From assembly GCF_964026555.1 (NCBI RefSeq), contig NZ_OZ032159.1, positions 248,001 through 312,000 of the forward strand: a DNA stretch of 64,000 bases, written 5' to 3'. This document shows, piece after piece, positions 46,647-54,738 of this stretch. Source of the DNA: Candidatus Tisiphia endosymbiont of Beris chalybata. GTDB taxonomy: Bacteria > Pseudomonadota > Alphaproteobacteria > Rickettsiales > Rickettsiaceae. The notes under the pieces were generated by a model. The model saw nothing but the letters and a program-made list of their open reading frames with translations, ran no database searches and was not told the origin of the DNA. Within the stretch, counting starts at the first letter, position 1. The number at the start of each line of letters is the position of its first letter. Both the position numbers and the translations under genes were made by a program.

Positions 46647-48410
46647 ATGAAAAATAATAGTGCATCAGCAAATAGTTCTCAAATTAGAAACCCTTTAAAT
46701 GATGCAATTAATAAATGTAAAAATGCCTTCTGGGTAGTTTTTTGGTTTGCATTTGTCATTAATTTATTAATGTTGATAACCCCTCTTTATTCTTTGCAAG
46801 TTCTAGATAGGGTGATAGGTAGTGGTAATCTATGGACCTTAATGTGGTTATCAGTAATTATTGGTTCAATATATTTTATTTATGGGTTGTTACAAGTTGC
46901 TCGTTCCTTCACTCTAATTAAAGTTGGGGAATGGTTAGACAAGACAGTCGCCCCTGTAATTTTTGGTTACTCTATTTCCGCCTCAGCAACTCGTACTAAC
47001 ACGGCCGCTAGCCAATTGCTTCGCGATTTTCAAACGGTCAAGACATTTTTAACTAGTACTGGGATTAATACTTTATTTGATGCCCCGTGGAGCATAATTT
47101 ATATAGTAGTAATTTTTTTGATCCACCCGTATATTGGAATTCTGACTTTAATTGGGGCAGTAATTATTGTATCTACAGCTTTTTTTAATGCAGCTGCTAC
47201 TAATAGAACCCTAGGAGAAGCCACTGAATTTTCGATCAAAGGTATGGTTCAAGCAGATATTGCTAATAGAAATTCAGAAGTAGTAGAAGCTATGGGGATG
47301 ATGAAAAATGTCACAGCAAATTGGCATAAATTTAATATTGCTTCTTTAGAGAAGCAGTCAATAGCTAGCTACCGTAATGGCGCTATTTCTAATTTTTCTA
47401 GGTTTATTCGGAATATCATGCAGATGCTAGTAACTGGTATTGGCGCTTATGTTGTTGTTAGTACGAGGGGAGAAGCAATGACTACTGGGGGAATGATTAT
47501 GAGCTCTATTATAGTGGGTAGGGCGTTAGCACCGTTCGATAATGCTATAGAATTATGGAAAAGTATGAGCGGGGCGATCAAATCCTATAAAAATATTAAT
47601 CAATTGTTTAATTCATTTAATTCCCGTGATGAAGCAATGCCTATACCCCACGTGGAAGGTTATTTAACAGTAGAGAATATTTATTATGCTACTCCTGTTC
47701 CTGCTTACCTCCCGCAACCCCCTACACCTCGCTATATTTTAAAGGGTATATCATTTGCGGTGCAACCTGGGGAAATATTAGCTATTATTGGCCCTTCTGC
47801 TGCTGGTAAATCCACTCTATCAAAAGTGCTGGTTGGGGTATGGAAAGCAGCTTCAGGAAGTGTGCGGCTTGATGGAGGGGAAATATATCGATGGAATAGG
47901 GAAGATTTTGGTAAACATGTAGGATATTTGCCACAAGGAATAGAATTATTTAGTGGAACTGTAAAGCAGAATATTGCTCGAATGTTAGAAAATCCAGATC
48001 CTGAAAAAGTAATTGAGGCTGCTAAAATAGCGGGAGCCCACGAAATGATTTTACGATTACCAGATGCCTATGATTCAGACATTGGATCGGCCGGTTCTAA
48101 TCTCTCTGGGGGGCAAAAACAACGTATAGGCCTTGCTAGAGCCTTTTATGGGAACCCTAAATTAATTATTTTAGATGAGCCGAATGCTAATCTGGATGAA
48201 GCTGGAGAGATAGCTTTATCCAATTGTTTAAAACAGTCAAAGACTAAGGGTATTTCTGTGTTAGTTATCTCTCATCGGCCTTCTGTATTGTCTGTAGTAG
48301 ATAAAGTATTGATCTTACAAGATGGTATGGTCGCTTTGCACGGCACACCGGAAGAAATGCATAATCGAATAAAAATGCTAAAAAGTGGTGTTATCCACAT
48401 TAATGAATAA
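46647..48410 (+). CDS. Type I secretion ABC permease/ATPase (AprD/PrtD family)
   Basis: Inner-membrane ABC exporter of the type I secretion system. The 587-residue product has an N-terminal region of about six membrane segments (FWVVFWFAFVINLLMLITPL, LYSLQVLDRVIGSGN) characteristic of PrtD/AprD. The nucleotide-binding domain has Walker A in AIIGPSAAGKSTLSKVL (about residues 382-390), signature NLSGGQKQRIGLARAF, Walker B in LIILDEPNANLDEAGE and the H-loop VLVISHRPSVL. There is no N-terminal C39 peptidase. The adaptor follows 10 bp downstream; TolC is not in the window. Confidence 0.94.
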   Translation: MKNNSASANSSQIRNPLNDAINKCKNAFWVVFWFAFVINLLMLITPLYSLQVLDRVIGSGNLWTLMWLSVIIGSIYFIYGLLQVARSFTLIKVGEWLDKTVAPVIFGYSISASATRTNTAASQLLRDFQTVKTFLTSTGINTLFDAPWSIIYIVVIFLIHPYIGILTLIGAVIIVSTAFFNAAATNRTLGEATEFSIKGMVQADIANRNSEVVEAMGMMKNVTANWHKFNIASLEKQSIASYRNGAISNFSRFIRNIMQMLVTGIGAYVVVSTRGEAMTTGGMIMSSIIVGRALAPFDNAIELWKSMSGAIKSYKNINQLFNSFNSRDEAMPIPHVEGYLTVENIYYATPVPAYLPQPPTPRYILKGISFAVQPGEILAIIGPSAAGKSTLSKVLVGVWKAASGSVRLDGGEIYRWNREDFGKHVGYLPQGIELFSGTVKQNIARMLENPDPEKVIEAAKIAGAHEMILRLPDAYDSDIGSAGSNLSGGQKQRIGLARAFYGNPKLIILDEPNANLDEAGEIALSNCLKQSKTKGISVLVISHRPSVLSVVDKVLILQDGMVALHGTPEEMHNRIKMLKSGVIHINE

Positions 48411-48420
48411 GTAAAAAAAT

Positions 48421-49944
48421 ATGGAAGAAAAGTCAAATAATACTAAGCCTTCGTTCTCACCGGAGCAACTTAAACAACTTTTAACTTTACAAAAAGATGT
48501 AGTAAACGCAAAACGGACTAAAAAAGGTATTATATCCCCAAATTTGATAGTCAGTATTTCTAAAGCCATTCAGAGCATATTATACTACCTGGATCGCTTT
48601 ATAAATTTTATTACTAAAAAAACTGATTCTAATCGTAACGATGTATTACAGGTTGCTCGCTCGCCAATTCTGTTTGGAACTTATGTCATAATATTTTTTG
48701 TGTTAGTTGGCGGTATATGGGGGAGTTGTGCTCCTCTTGATAGTGCAGCGGTAGCAGGAGGTATAGTTGTAGCGAGTACTAATAGGAAAGTGATACAGCA
48801 TCATGAAGGGGGTATTATTGCTAATATTTTCGTTAATCAAGGTGATAACGTTAAGGTAGGAGATAAATTATTAGAGCTAGAAGATGTGAAAATTAAATCC
48901 CATTATGAAAGCACTTTAAGTCAATATAGGCATGCTTTAGCAACAGAAAGTCGTTTAATTGCAGAAAGAGATGATAAAGAGAAGATTGAATTTCCTGAAT
49001 TACTTCAAAATGATATCAATTTACCAGATGTAGCTAGAATTATTGAGACTCAAAGTAGTTTATTTCAGTCTAAAAAAGAAGTACATAGAAGTGAAAAGAA
49101 CGCTTATCAGCAACGGGTAGAACAGTTAAATAAAAAAATAGAAGGATTAGAGGCTAGAAAGCTTTCTTTTATAAAAAACTTAGAAATAGTGCGAGATCGC
49201 TTACGAGCAATGAATACGTTGCACAAAAAAGGTTTTAGCCCTAGAGCAGCGTTATTAGAATTAGAATCTAAGGAAGCTCAATTCAAGAGTGAAATAGCCC
49301 TATCAGATACTGAAATAGCGAGTACTAGGCATGCTATTTCAGAGAATGAAATTTCAATTCTTAACTTACAAAATAAAATTACTGAGAAAATATTAACTGA
49401 GCTTAGAGAAGCGCAGGGGCAGGTAGTACATTTGAAAGAACAGTTTAATGCCTATAAGGATTCTCTAAATAGAGTTGTGATTAGATCCCCAGTAGATGGT
49501 ATTATAAACGTACTAAATTTTCATACAATAGGTGGTGTAGTGGCGCCAGGTAACCCTATTTTAGAGATCGCGCCAAGTAATGATAATTTAATAATAGAAG
49601 CGCAGGTTCCAAGTAGATTAATAGATTCAGTGCACGAAGGTTTAGTAGCTAAAATTCGCTTTAGTGCCTTTAAGTCAAGAACTACCCCATTATTTAGTGG
49701 TAGGGTGGTCAAATTATCCCCTGATATTGTTCAAGATCGAAGTCAGAAGGCGGGCGAGACAGTATATATTGCTAGAATTGAAATTAACATGGAAGAATTT
49801 AATAAGGTTGCAAAAGCGAAGAACTTGGAACTTCACCCAGGTATGCAAGCGGAAGTACAAATTGTTACCGGCACTAGAACTTTACTTCGCTATTTGTTGG
49901 ATCCGATTACTGATACCATGTTTAGATCGTTTAAAGAAAAATAA
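48421..49944 (+). CDS. HlyD-family type I secretion periplasmic adaptor (AprE/PrtE family)
   Basis: Membrane fusion protein bridging the ABC exporter and TolC. The 507-residue product has a longer cytosolic N-terminus than usual (about 80 residues), then one membrane anchor (LFGTYVIIFFVLVGGIWGSC), a lipoyl half-motif (HHEGGIIANIFVNQGDNVKV), a coiled-coil hairpin of about 200 residues, the second half-motif (VIRSPVDGIINVLNFHTIGG) and the C-terminal HYPGMQAE-like segment LELHPGMQAEVQIVTGTRTL. In Rickettsia such exporters with TolC have been linked to secretion of ankyrin proteins, and a large ankyrin gene is at 60 kb; the link here is inference. Confidence 0.94.
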   Translation: MEEKSNNTKPSFSPEQLKQLLTLQKDVVNAKRTKKGIISPNLIVSISKAIQSILYYLDRFINFITKKTDSNRNDVLQVARSPILFGTYVIIFFVLVGGIWGSCAPLDSAAVAGGIVVASTNRKVIQHHEGGIIANIFVNQGDNVKVGDKLLELEDVKIKSHYESTLSQYRHALATESRLIAERDDKEKIEFPELLQNDINLPDVARIIETQSSLFQSKKEVHRSEKNAYQQRVEQLNKKIEGLEARKLSFIKNLEIVRDRLRAMNTLHKKGFSPRAALLELESKEAQFKSEIALSDTEIASTRHAISENEISILNLQNKITEKILTELREAQGQVVHLKEQFNAYKDSLNRVVIRSPVDGIINVLNFHTIGGVVAPGNPILEIAPSNDNLIIEAQVPSRLIDSVHEGLVAKIRFSAFKSRTTPLFSGRVVKLSPDIVQDRSQKAGETVYIARIEINMEEFNKVAKAKNLELHPGMQAEVQIVTGTRTLLRYLLDPITDTMFRSFKEK

Positions 49945-49947
49945 ACC

Positions 49948-50075
49948 TTTATACTACTCTTTTGTTCTCAAGAATTGTCTTTTTATTTTATCAAAAACTC
50001 ACGTACTGACATGTACCCTCCGCACGCCTATTATTGCGGCAAAATAACACCCAATCCTTGAGAACGAAAGAGTAT
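49948..50075. repeat. Palindrome family B-like
   Basis: About 128 bp: TATACTACTCTTTTGTTCTCAAG ... CTTGAGAACGAAAGAGTATA, core CTCACGTACTGACATGTACCC. It lies just after the adaptor gene. Confidence 0.75.
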
Positions 50076-50178
50076 ATCCCCATATTCCACATTCCCCTCA
50101 ATTTCGAATCGTCATAATAGTAAGTAAGAAACTATTGAAACTCAAGAAAGCTTGCCTTAATATAAGTCAATATATAAC

Positions 50179-50284
50179 TATAGTCACTTAGGTTGAATTA
50201 GATACTAGGCGCGAGGAGTGAAGCCTAGGAGATACTAGGTAAGCGACGAGCAACAATGTAGCTAGTTTAACCTAAGTGACTATA
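50179..50284. repeat. Palindrome family I, copy 2
   Basis: 106 bp, TATAGTCACTTAGGTTGAATTAG ... CTAGTTTAACCTAAGTGACTATA; inverse of the copy at 21849. Confidence 0.88.
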
Positions 50285-50330
50285 TATTGTTTTGTAAATC
50301 ACTTTGGCTATACGTAAGCCTTCTGACTCC

Positions 50331-50555
50331 ATGATAATTTCAAAAAACAATTCAGATGTGCAAATGAGTATACATAAGCTAATTTGCGGCGTAGAATATT
50401 ATGTTTACAGAATCAATAGGATTATTCTATTACTACGGAGTCAATATCACCGAATCTACACTATGGATTCTTACGTAATAGCAGTAATACCAAATTGTGA
50501 TTATAGGTTAGTTGATATAATCTATCTATTAAAGGCTTTATTAGATGGCGACTAG
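50331..50555 (+). CDS. Short hypothetical ORF, 74 aa
   Basis: An open frame from an ATG at 50331 with no recognised domain and no clear ribosome binding site. The segment KLICGVEYYVYRINRIILLL is hydrophobic/basic. The frame opens upstream inside a fragment of palindrome H. It may be a gene remnant. Confidence 0.3.
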   Translation: MIISKNNSDVQMSIHKLICGVEYYVYRINRIILLLRSQYHRIYTMDSYVIAVIPNCDYRLVDIIYLLKALLDGD

Positions 50556-50671
50556 CCTATAGATCACAATTTTATAAGGTCGCTTTAAGCGAAGATACGT
50601 TTGGAAATTTGGCAGTTGTGGCTGTTTTAACAAAGAAGTCTAAGATAAAATCTTTAACTCGAGGGAACAAT

Positions 50672-50932
50672 ATGGTAAATAAAGAGAATATACAGCTTAA
50701 TAAATATGCATTAAGCCAAAGCGGGTTTAAAGAGACAGAGAATAAATTATTAGGTTTATCGCGAAATGTTTTAGCTCTTAGATTTATTTTGGGATCTAAG
50801 CATAATAAAACCCAAAACTATTTTAATGTATTGATGAATCAAATATATGCAATGAAAAAGCAAATAGATTATATTAAAGTTTACCTAAACATTAAAACTG
50901 CGGCTAATAAAAGTAGAAGTAAAGGAATTTAA
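50672..50932 (+). CDS. Hypothetical protein, 86 aa
   Basis: The ATG at 50672 follows GAGGGAACAAT, a plausible ribosome binding site; the upstream extension to 50609 is less likely. Basic, helical product (NKYALSQSGFKETENKLLGL, LMNQIYAMKKQIDYIKVYLN) with no membrane segment. Not recognised. It stands alone among repeats. Confidence 0.45.
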   Translation: MVNKENIQLNKYALSQSGFKETENKLLGLSRNVLALRFILGSKHNKTQNYFNVLMNQIYAMKKQIDYIKVYLNIKTAANKSRSKGI

Positions 50933-51002
50933 GGCAGCTATATTTGAATGATCCCTCGAATTAGATTTGCAAATAAGCGGCGAAGGCACAAAAACAGCAC
51001 AT

Positions 51003-51191
51003 AAGTTATACTACTCACTCTGCCGAATTGTTTTTCTTATTTCATCGTGAACTCACGTACTTATACTGCTCGTACTTCAAGAATTGGATTTTATTTTAAA
51101 TGGCGAGCGTTTGCTGCGTACATGCCAGTACGTGAGCACGTGAGTTCCCGATGAAATAAGAAAAACAATTTTTGAAAGAAGAGTATTATAC
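51003..51191. repeat. Composite palindrome of family B
   Basis: An outer element (TATACTACTCACTCTGCCGAATTG ... CAATTTTTGAAAGAAGAGTATTATA) contains, after CACGTACT, a second B-type left arm (TATACTGCTCGTACTTCAAG). Either one B inserted in another and lost an arm, or two recombined. Confidence 0.7.
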
Positions 51192-51300
51192 ATGTGATAG
51201 CTTATATCATTATGATACATACACAATAGTGTACGTGAAGCGTAGTAGTCGTGCATATTTGAAGAGAAATATTCTGTACGCACCTTAATGGTCTATGCTG
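51192..51300. repeat. Palindrome family G, uninterrupted copy
   Basis: GATAGCTTATATCATTATGATACATACACAATAGTG ... GTACGCACCTTAATGGTCTATGC. It gives the empty site for the C insertion at 21 kb. Confidence 0.7.
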
Positions 51301-51350
51301 TACGCACTTTAGTACTCTGTAATCCTTAAGTTCATTCCCCCTATCCCAAT

Positions 51351-51494
51351 AGACCTCTTGCATAACCTAATCTAATTGGTAATTTTGTCGTCGAAACTCC
51401 TCTCTGTTTCTCACGTACGTCTATGTACGCTGCGGTACTCGACTTCGTTTCTCCTAAAAATTCTTCAATTATCTTTAGGTTATGCAAGAGGTCT
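51351..51494. mobile_element. MITE family A, copy 7
   Basis: 144 bp, flanked by AAT at 51348-51350 and 51495-51497. Intergenic. Confidence 0.93.
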
Positions 51495-51555
51495 AATGTC
51501 CTACCAGAAGCAAATTATCTAAGAATACTAATAAAGATTTCCTACAATTCCAAGC

Positions 51556-51682
51556 TATAGCCTGCGGCATTTAGCTGGTGACACTTGATTTTGCAGGATT
51601 CGGTTGTGCTCACGTATTCTCTATACGCTGCGCAACCTCACCTTTAAATTCAAGTGTCACCAGCTAAATCACTTTGGCTATA
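51556..51682. repeat. Palindrome family H, copy 2
   Basis: 127 bp, TATAGCCTGCGGCATTTAGC ... AAATCACTTTGGCTATA; intact, inverse of the copy at 24633. Confidence 0.88.
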
Positions 51683-51804
51683 CGAACTAGTCTTATGACA
51701 ATTTCATAAAATTTTGCTAAAATATAACACTTTTTAATTGCTATTTATAATAGAATATTATACTTTGGTCTACATTAATAATAGATTAAAAGGTATTAGT
51801 AATT

Positions 51805-52683
51805 ATGTTACATAACATGCAACACGATTGTGTACAAAAACAATGTAAACCCGCCGATATTGTAGAACAGCTTTGTGGTAGTCTCCAAAAGTCAAGCTTA
51901 CGGGACTGTGGTCACGCCTTTGCAAAATTACATTTACATAAGTCCCATATGCAAAGACAGATAATTGCCCATGACAATTATCTTTTATTCAGAAAAGTAG
52001 CAGAATATGCTGATTTACTTCTAGACGAGTCGCCAATACTCACAACTCTCATTAATATTGCAGAAAAATGTGCAAATTTAGAGTGGATGTTACACGCTCA
52101 GGATGATGCAGCTTTTAAAAAGGCGATAGAATGTAAACACTTTAAAACAGCTTCGGTAATAATACAAACGGTGCAAGAGTTAAAAAATAATGCCCGTGGA
52201 AATGATACAACACTTTTTAACACTTCCCACTGTCAGCTAGTAATGAAAAATGAAGTGCTTAAAATGATTGCTAAGTTAACAAATCCTTCCACATTAGTAT
52301 TTACGATAAAAGATTATGATAAGGAGATAATTCAGGACTATAATTTATCTATAAGTGATGTAAGTATGCGCGAGGAGCCGGCTCCCTCATTAATAAAGCA
52401 GATTAAACATACTTTTTCTACTTTAAGCTTAAATACCTCCCCTTCTATTCCAATTAAGTTTACGATTTCTAAAATTGCTAATGACCCAAGTGCTATAAAG
52501 CTCGCTATTTTACCTTCGGCTTGTCCTACTACTACTAAGAAGTCTGAGAACATTGAGTTTACTATCCCTATGAATGAAGACTCTTCAACTGACACCACAT
52601 GTTTTGGGATATTCTCATGGTGTAATACCAATCTTACTTTCCCTGTTTCTATAGTGGGTATTACAGGAGAAGAGACCGTATAG
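51805..52683 (+). CDS. Hypothetical protein, 292 aa
   Basis: Not recognised. The N-terminal half is helical and rich in His and Cys (SLRDCGHAFAKLHLHKSHMQ, AEKCANLEWMLHAQDDAAFK) and could contain one or two degenerate ankyrin-like helix pairs (DAAFKKAIECKHFKTASVII). The C-terminal half is serine/threonine-rich. The stop codon TAG is the first bases of a family K palindrome (GTA|TAG); without that element the gene would stop at the same place (GTATAA). No signal peptide or membrane segment. Accessory protein; function unknown. Confidence 0.6.
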   Translation: MLHNMQHDCVQKQCKPADIVEQLCGSLQKSSLRDCGHAFAKLHLHKSHMQRQIIAHDNYLLFRKVAEYADLLLDESPILTTLINIAEKCANLEWMLHAQDDAAFKKAIECKHFKTASVIIQTVQELKNNARGNDTTLFNTSHCQLVMKNEVLKMIAKLTNPSTLVFTIKDYDKEIIQDYNLSISDVSMREEPAPSLIKQIKHTFSTLSLNTSPSIPIKFTISKIANDPSAIKLAILPSACPTTTKKSENIEFTIPMNEDSSTDTTCFGIFSWCNTNLTFPVSIVGITGEETV

Positions 52684-52782
52684 TCAATTGATGAGAAGTT
52701 GGTGACATCGTCACTCAATGCTTGCCTATTTATATAGGCTCTACCATCGCTCCTAGCACCAAATTCTCCTGAATTGACTATA
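52679..52782. repeat. Palindrome family K at the stop codon of the 292-aa gene
   Basis: 104 bp: TATAGTCAATTGATGAGAAG ... AATTCTCCTGAATTGACTATA around GCCTATTTATATAGGC. Confidence 0.88.
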
Positions 52783-52876
52783 TAATAACCTAAATTCCGG
52801 ATAAGGAAGAAAAGACATAATGAACTGCGCCCCTATGTTTAGACCAAAAAAGCTTTAAATAGAGAGACTATTATTT

Positions 52877-53773
52877 TCATAAACTATCTACAAAAATATT
52901 ATTTTTATAATTTTGTAGCTGTTGTGGTAATAGTGGAATTGTGGGTAAGTCGCAAGACTTATCCATAAATCCACTATATATCTCAAACGGCGTTTTGTAC
53001 TCCAAAGCCTGATGGGGCCTTTGATTGTTATACCAATTCAACCATTTCGGGATATTATTTTTCAACTCTAAAACTGAAGTACACCGGTATAAATACGACC
53101 CCTCATACTTAAACGATCGCCATAAACGCTCAATATGGGCATTATCGTTACACCTGCCTTTGCCCGTCATGCTGATGCTTATGACGCATCTCCTCAATTC
53201 ATTAATCCAATCCTCGCTGGTAAACTGGCTACCTTGATCACTATTAATTATCGACGGCTTCCCATATTTAGCTATAGCATCTTCTAACGCTAGCAAACAG
53301 CTCTCTGTATTTAAACTATTTGATAAACGATATCCTACTACTAATCTAGTATAAACATCGATTAATGCAACCAAATACATAAAACCACTTTGTACCCTTA
53401 AATAAGTGATATCCACCTGCCATACCTGATTTGGCTTTATAACCTCTAACCCTGATAGCAAATATGGATAAATAGCTTCTTTTAGGTTTCTTTTACTTGT
53501 ATTAATCGAAGGGTAAATTGCTTGCAAATTCATTAGTTTCATCAACCTCCTGACTTTTTTGCTGTTAACAATTACCACTTCTCTCCTAAGTATCGCCGTT
53601 ATTCGCCGGTAACCATATATCGGATAATTACTATAGATCTCAACTATTCTATTACTTAAATAATTATCTTGATCCTTCTCCGAATCCTTGTAATATAGGC
53701 TGGAGCGGTTCAGATTCAATAGCTGACTTTGCCGACGAACACTTAAATCTTTATAATCCTTATCTACCATCAC
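52877..53773 (-). CDS. IS3-family transposase OrfB (rve integrase core)
   Basis: 298 residues with the HTH_21 region (SVRRQSQLLNLNRSSLYYK, YGYRRITAILRREV) and the DDE integrase core: Asp in VWQVDITYLRV, Asp in IINSDQGSQFTSEDW, Glu in NAHIERLWRSFKYEG, then NQRPHQALEYKTPFEIY. OrfA lies immediately upstream. The element looks complete and possibly active. Confidence 0.93.
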   Translation of the reverse strand: MMVDKDYKDLSVRRQSQLLNLNRSSLYYKDSEKDQDNYLSNRIVEIYSNYPIYGYRRITAILRREVVIVNSKKVRRLMKLMNLQAIYPSINTSKRNLKEAIYPYLLSGLEVIKPNQVWQVDITYLRVQSGFMYLVALIDVYTRLVVGYRLSNSLNTESCLLALEDAIAKYGKPSIINSDQGSQFTSEDWINELRRCVISISMTGKGRCNDNAHIERLWRSFKYEGSYLYRCTSVLELKNNIPKWLNWYNNQRPHQALEYKTPFEIYSGFMDKSCDLPTIPLLPQQLQNYKNNIFVDSL

Positions 53774-53781
53774 TTTCCTCT

Positions 53782-54075
53782 TTATAGTTTCAACTTGGCA
53801 GATACGAGCTGCAAAAAATCGTTTTCTACCTTCAATTTGCCAATAGTTGCATGCAGTTTCTCTATTTCGCTTGTAGAACTAGAGGAATTACCGTTTTCAT
53901 AGCTAAACTTAAAAATATCAGCACCATTTTCCAAAAATTGTTTCTTCCACCTTGTCATTACCGACCTTGGAACTTGATATTTTGAGATTATTTCAGCAAT
54001 ACTCAAATCTCCTCGGATCATCTCTAGCGATACTTTAAACTTAAATTCTTTACTGTAACTTTTTGGCTTACTCAT
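53782..54075 (-). CDS. IS3-family transposase OrfA (HTH)
   Basis: 97 residues: an N-terminal helix-turn-helix (YSKEFKFKVSLEMIRGDLS, KYQVPRSVMTRWKKQFLENG) and a C-terminal leucine zipper (IEKLHATIGKLKVENDFLQL). Its stop is 8 bp before the OrfB start. Many IS3 members fuse the two by -1 frameshifting; no obvious A6G site was identified here. Confidence 0.92.
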   Translation of the reverse strand: MSKPKSYSKEFKFKVSLEMIRGDLSIAEIISKYQVPRSVMTRWKKQFLENGADIFKFSYENGNSSSSTSEIEKLHATIGKLKVENDFLQLVSAKLKL

Positions 54076-54313
54076 TTTCGACTGCTCCTATTTTATATTT
54101 ATTTTAACATAAAATAGTCTCTCTATCACTGCTCTAGTTTTCGGGGCGCATTACGTAATAGGCTTCTTGCATTATTCGCATCGAGTAGGAAATTTGTAGG
54201 AGTGAATGCACAAAAAACCCCAGCCGGATTAGAGGAAGCTGGGGATCATGGCCTTCTGGATTCGACGTAGAAATTATCAGCTCGATATGGGCTGCGCAAG
54301 GAATTTAATTAAT

Positions 54314-54457
54314 AGACCTCTTGCATAACCTAATCTAATTGGTAATTTTGTCGTCGAAACTCCTCTCTGTTCCTCACGTACGTCTATGTACGCTGCGGTA
54401 CTCGACTTCGTTTCTCCTAAAAATTCTTCAATTATCTTTAGGTTATGCAAGAGGTCT
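54314..54457. mobile_element. MITE family A, copy 8, at a broken gene
   Basis: 144 bp; flanks AAT (left) and ATT (right) do not match. The right side enters the methyltransferase remnant in frame while the left side is unrelated, so this copy probably marks a recombination or deletion. Confidence 0.92.
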
Positions 54458-54738
54458 ATTTAAGTTTTGAAGATATTTTTAAGGTAATAGCGAATTTTAA
54501 AAAATCAGGCGCTACTTATTTATTAACTACCACATTTGTCAATAGAGAGTCAAACAATGCCCTAGTTGGTGCAGATAGTTTTGGGCGTACCTTAAATTTA
54601 CAACAAAAACCGTTTAATTTTCCAGAACCAATTTTATTACTAAATACAGGATCCCCTCAAGATAATGATCTTTACCGCGATAAAAGTTTAGGCCTATGGT
54701 ACCTGAAAGATATTACATTACCTAAAGAATGGTATTAG
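54458..54738 (+). pseudogene. SAM-dependent methyltransferase, C-terminal fragment
   Basis: The last about 93 residues of a class I methyltransferase: YLSFEDIFKVIANFKKSGAT, YLLTTTFVNRESNNALVGAD, RTLNLQQKPFNFPEPILLLN, then SLGLWYLKDI. The SAM-binding N-terminal part is absent, cut away exactly at MITE A copy 8. Its stop overlaps the 3' end of the convergent autotransporter gene by 4 bp. Confidence 0.8.

Larger units (their letters stand above)
52826..54150 (-). mobile_element. IS3-family insertion sequence
   Basis: About 1.3 kb with imperfect terminal repeats TGCGCCCC... and ...GGGGCGCA and a subterminal AGAGAGACTATT / AATAGTCTCTCT. Both orfA and orfB are intact. No target duplication is visible (AAC versus TTA), so one flank may be rearranged. 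Confidence 0.88.

Noticed and set aside
52338..52718. 126-aa minus-strand ORF overlapping the 292-aa gene
   Set aside because: Its start comes from the K palindrome and the rest is the antisense of the 292-aa gene.
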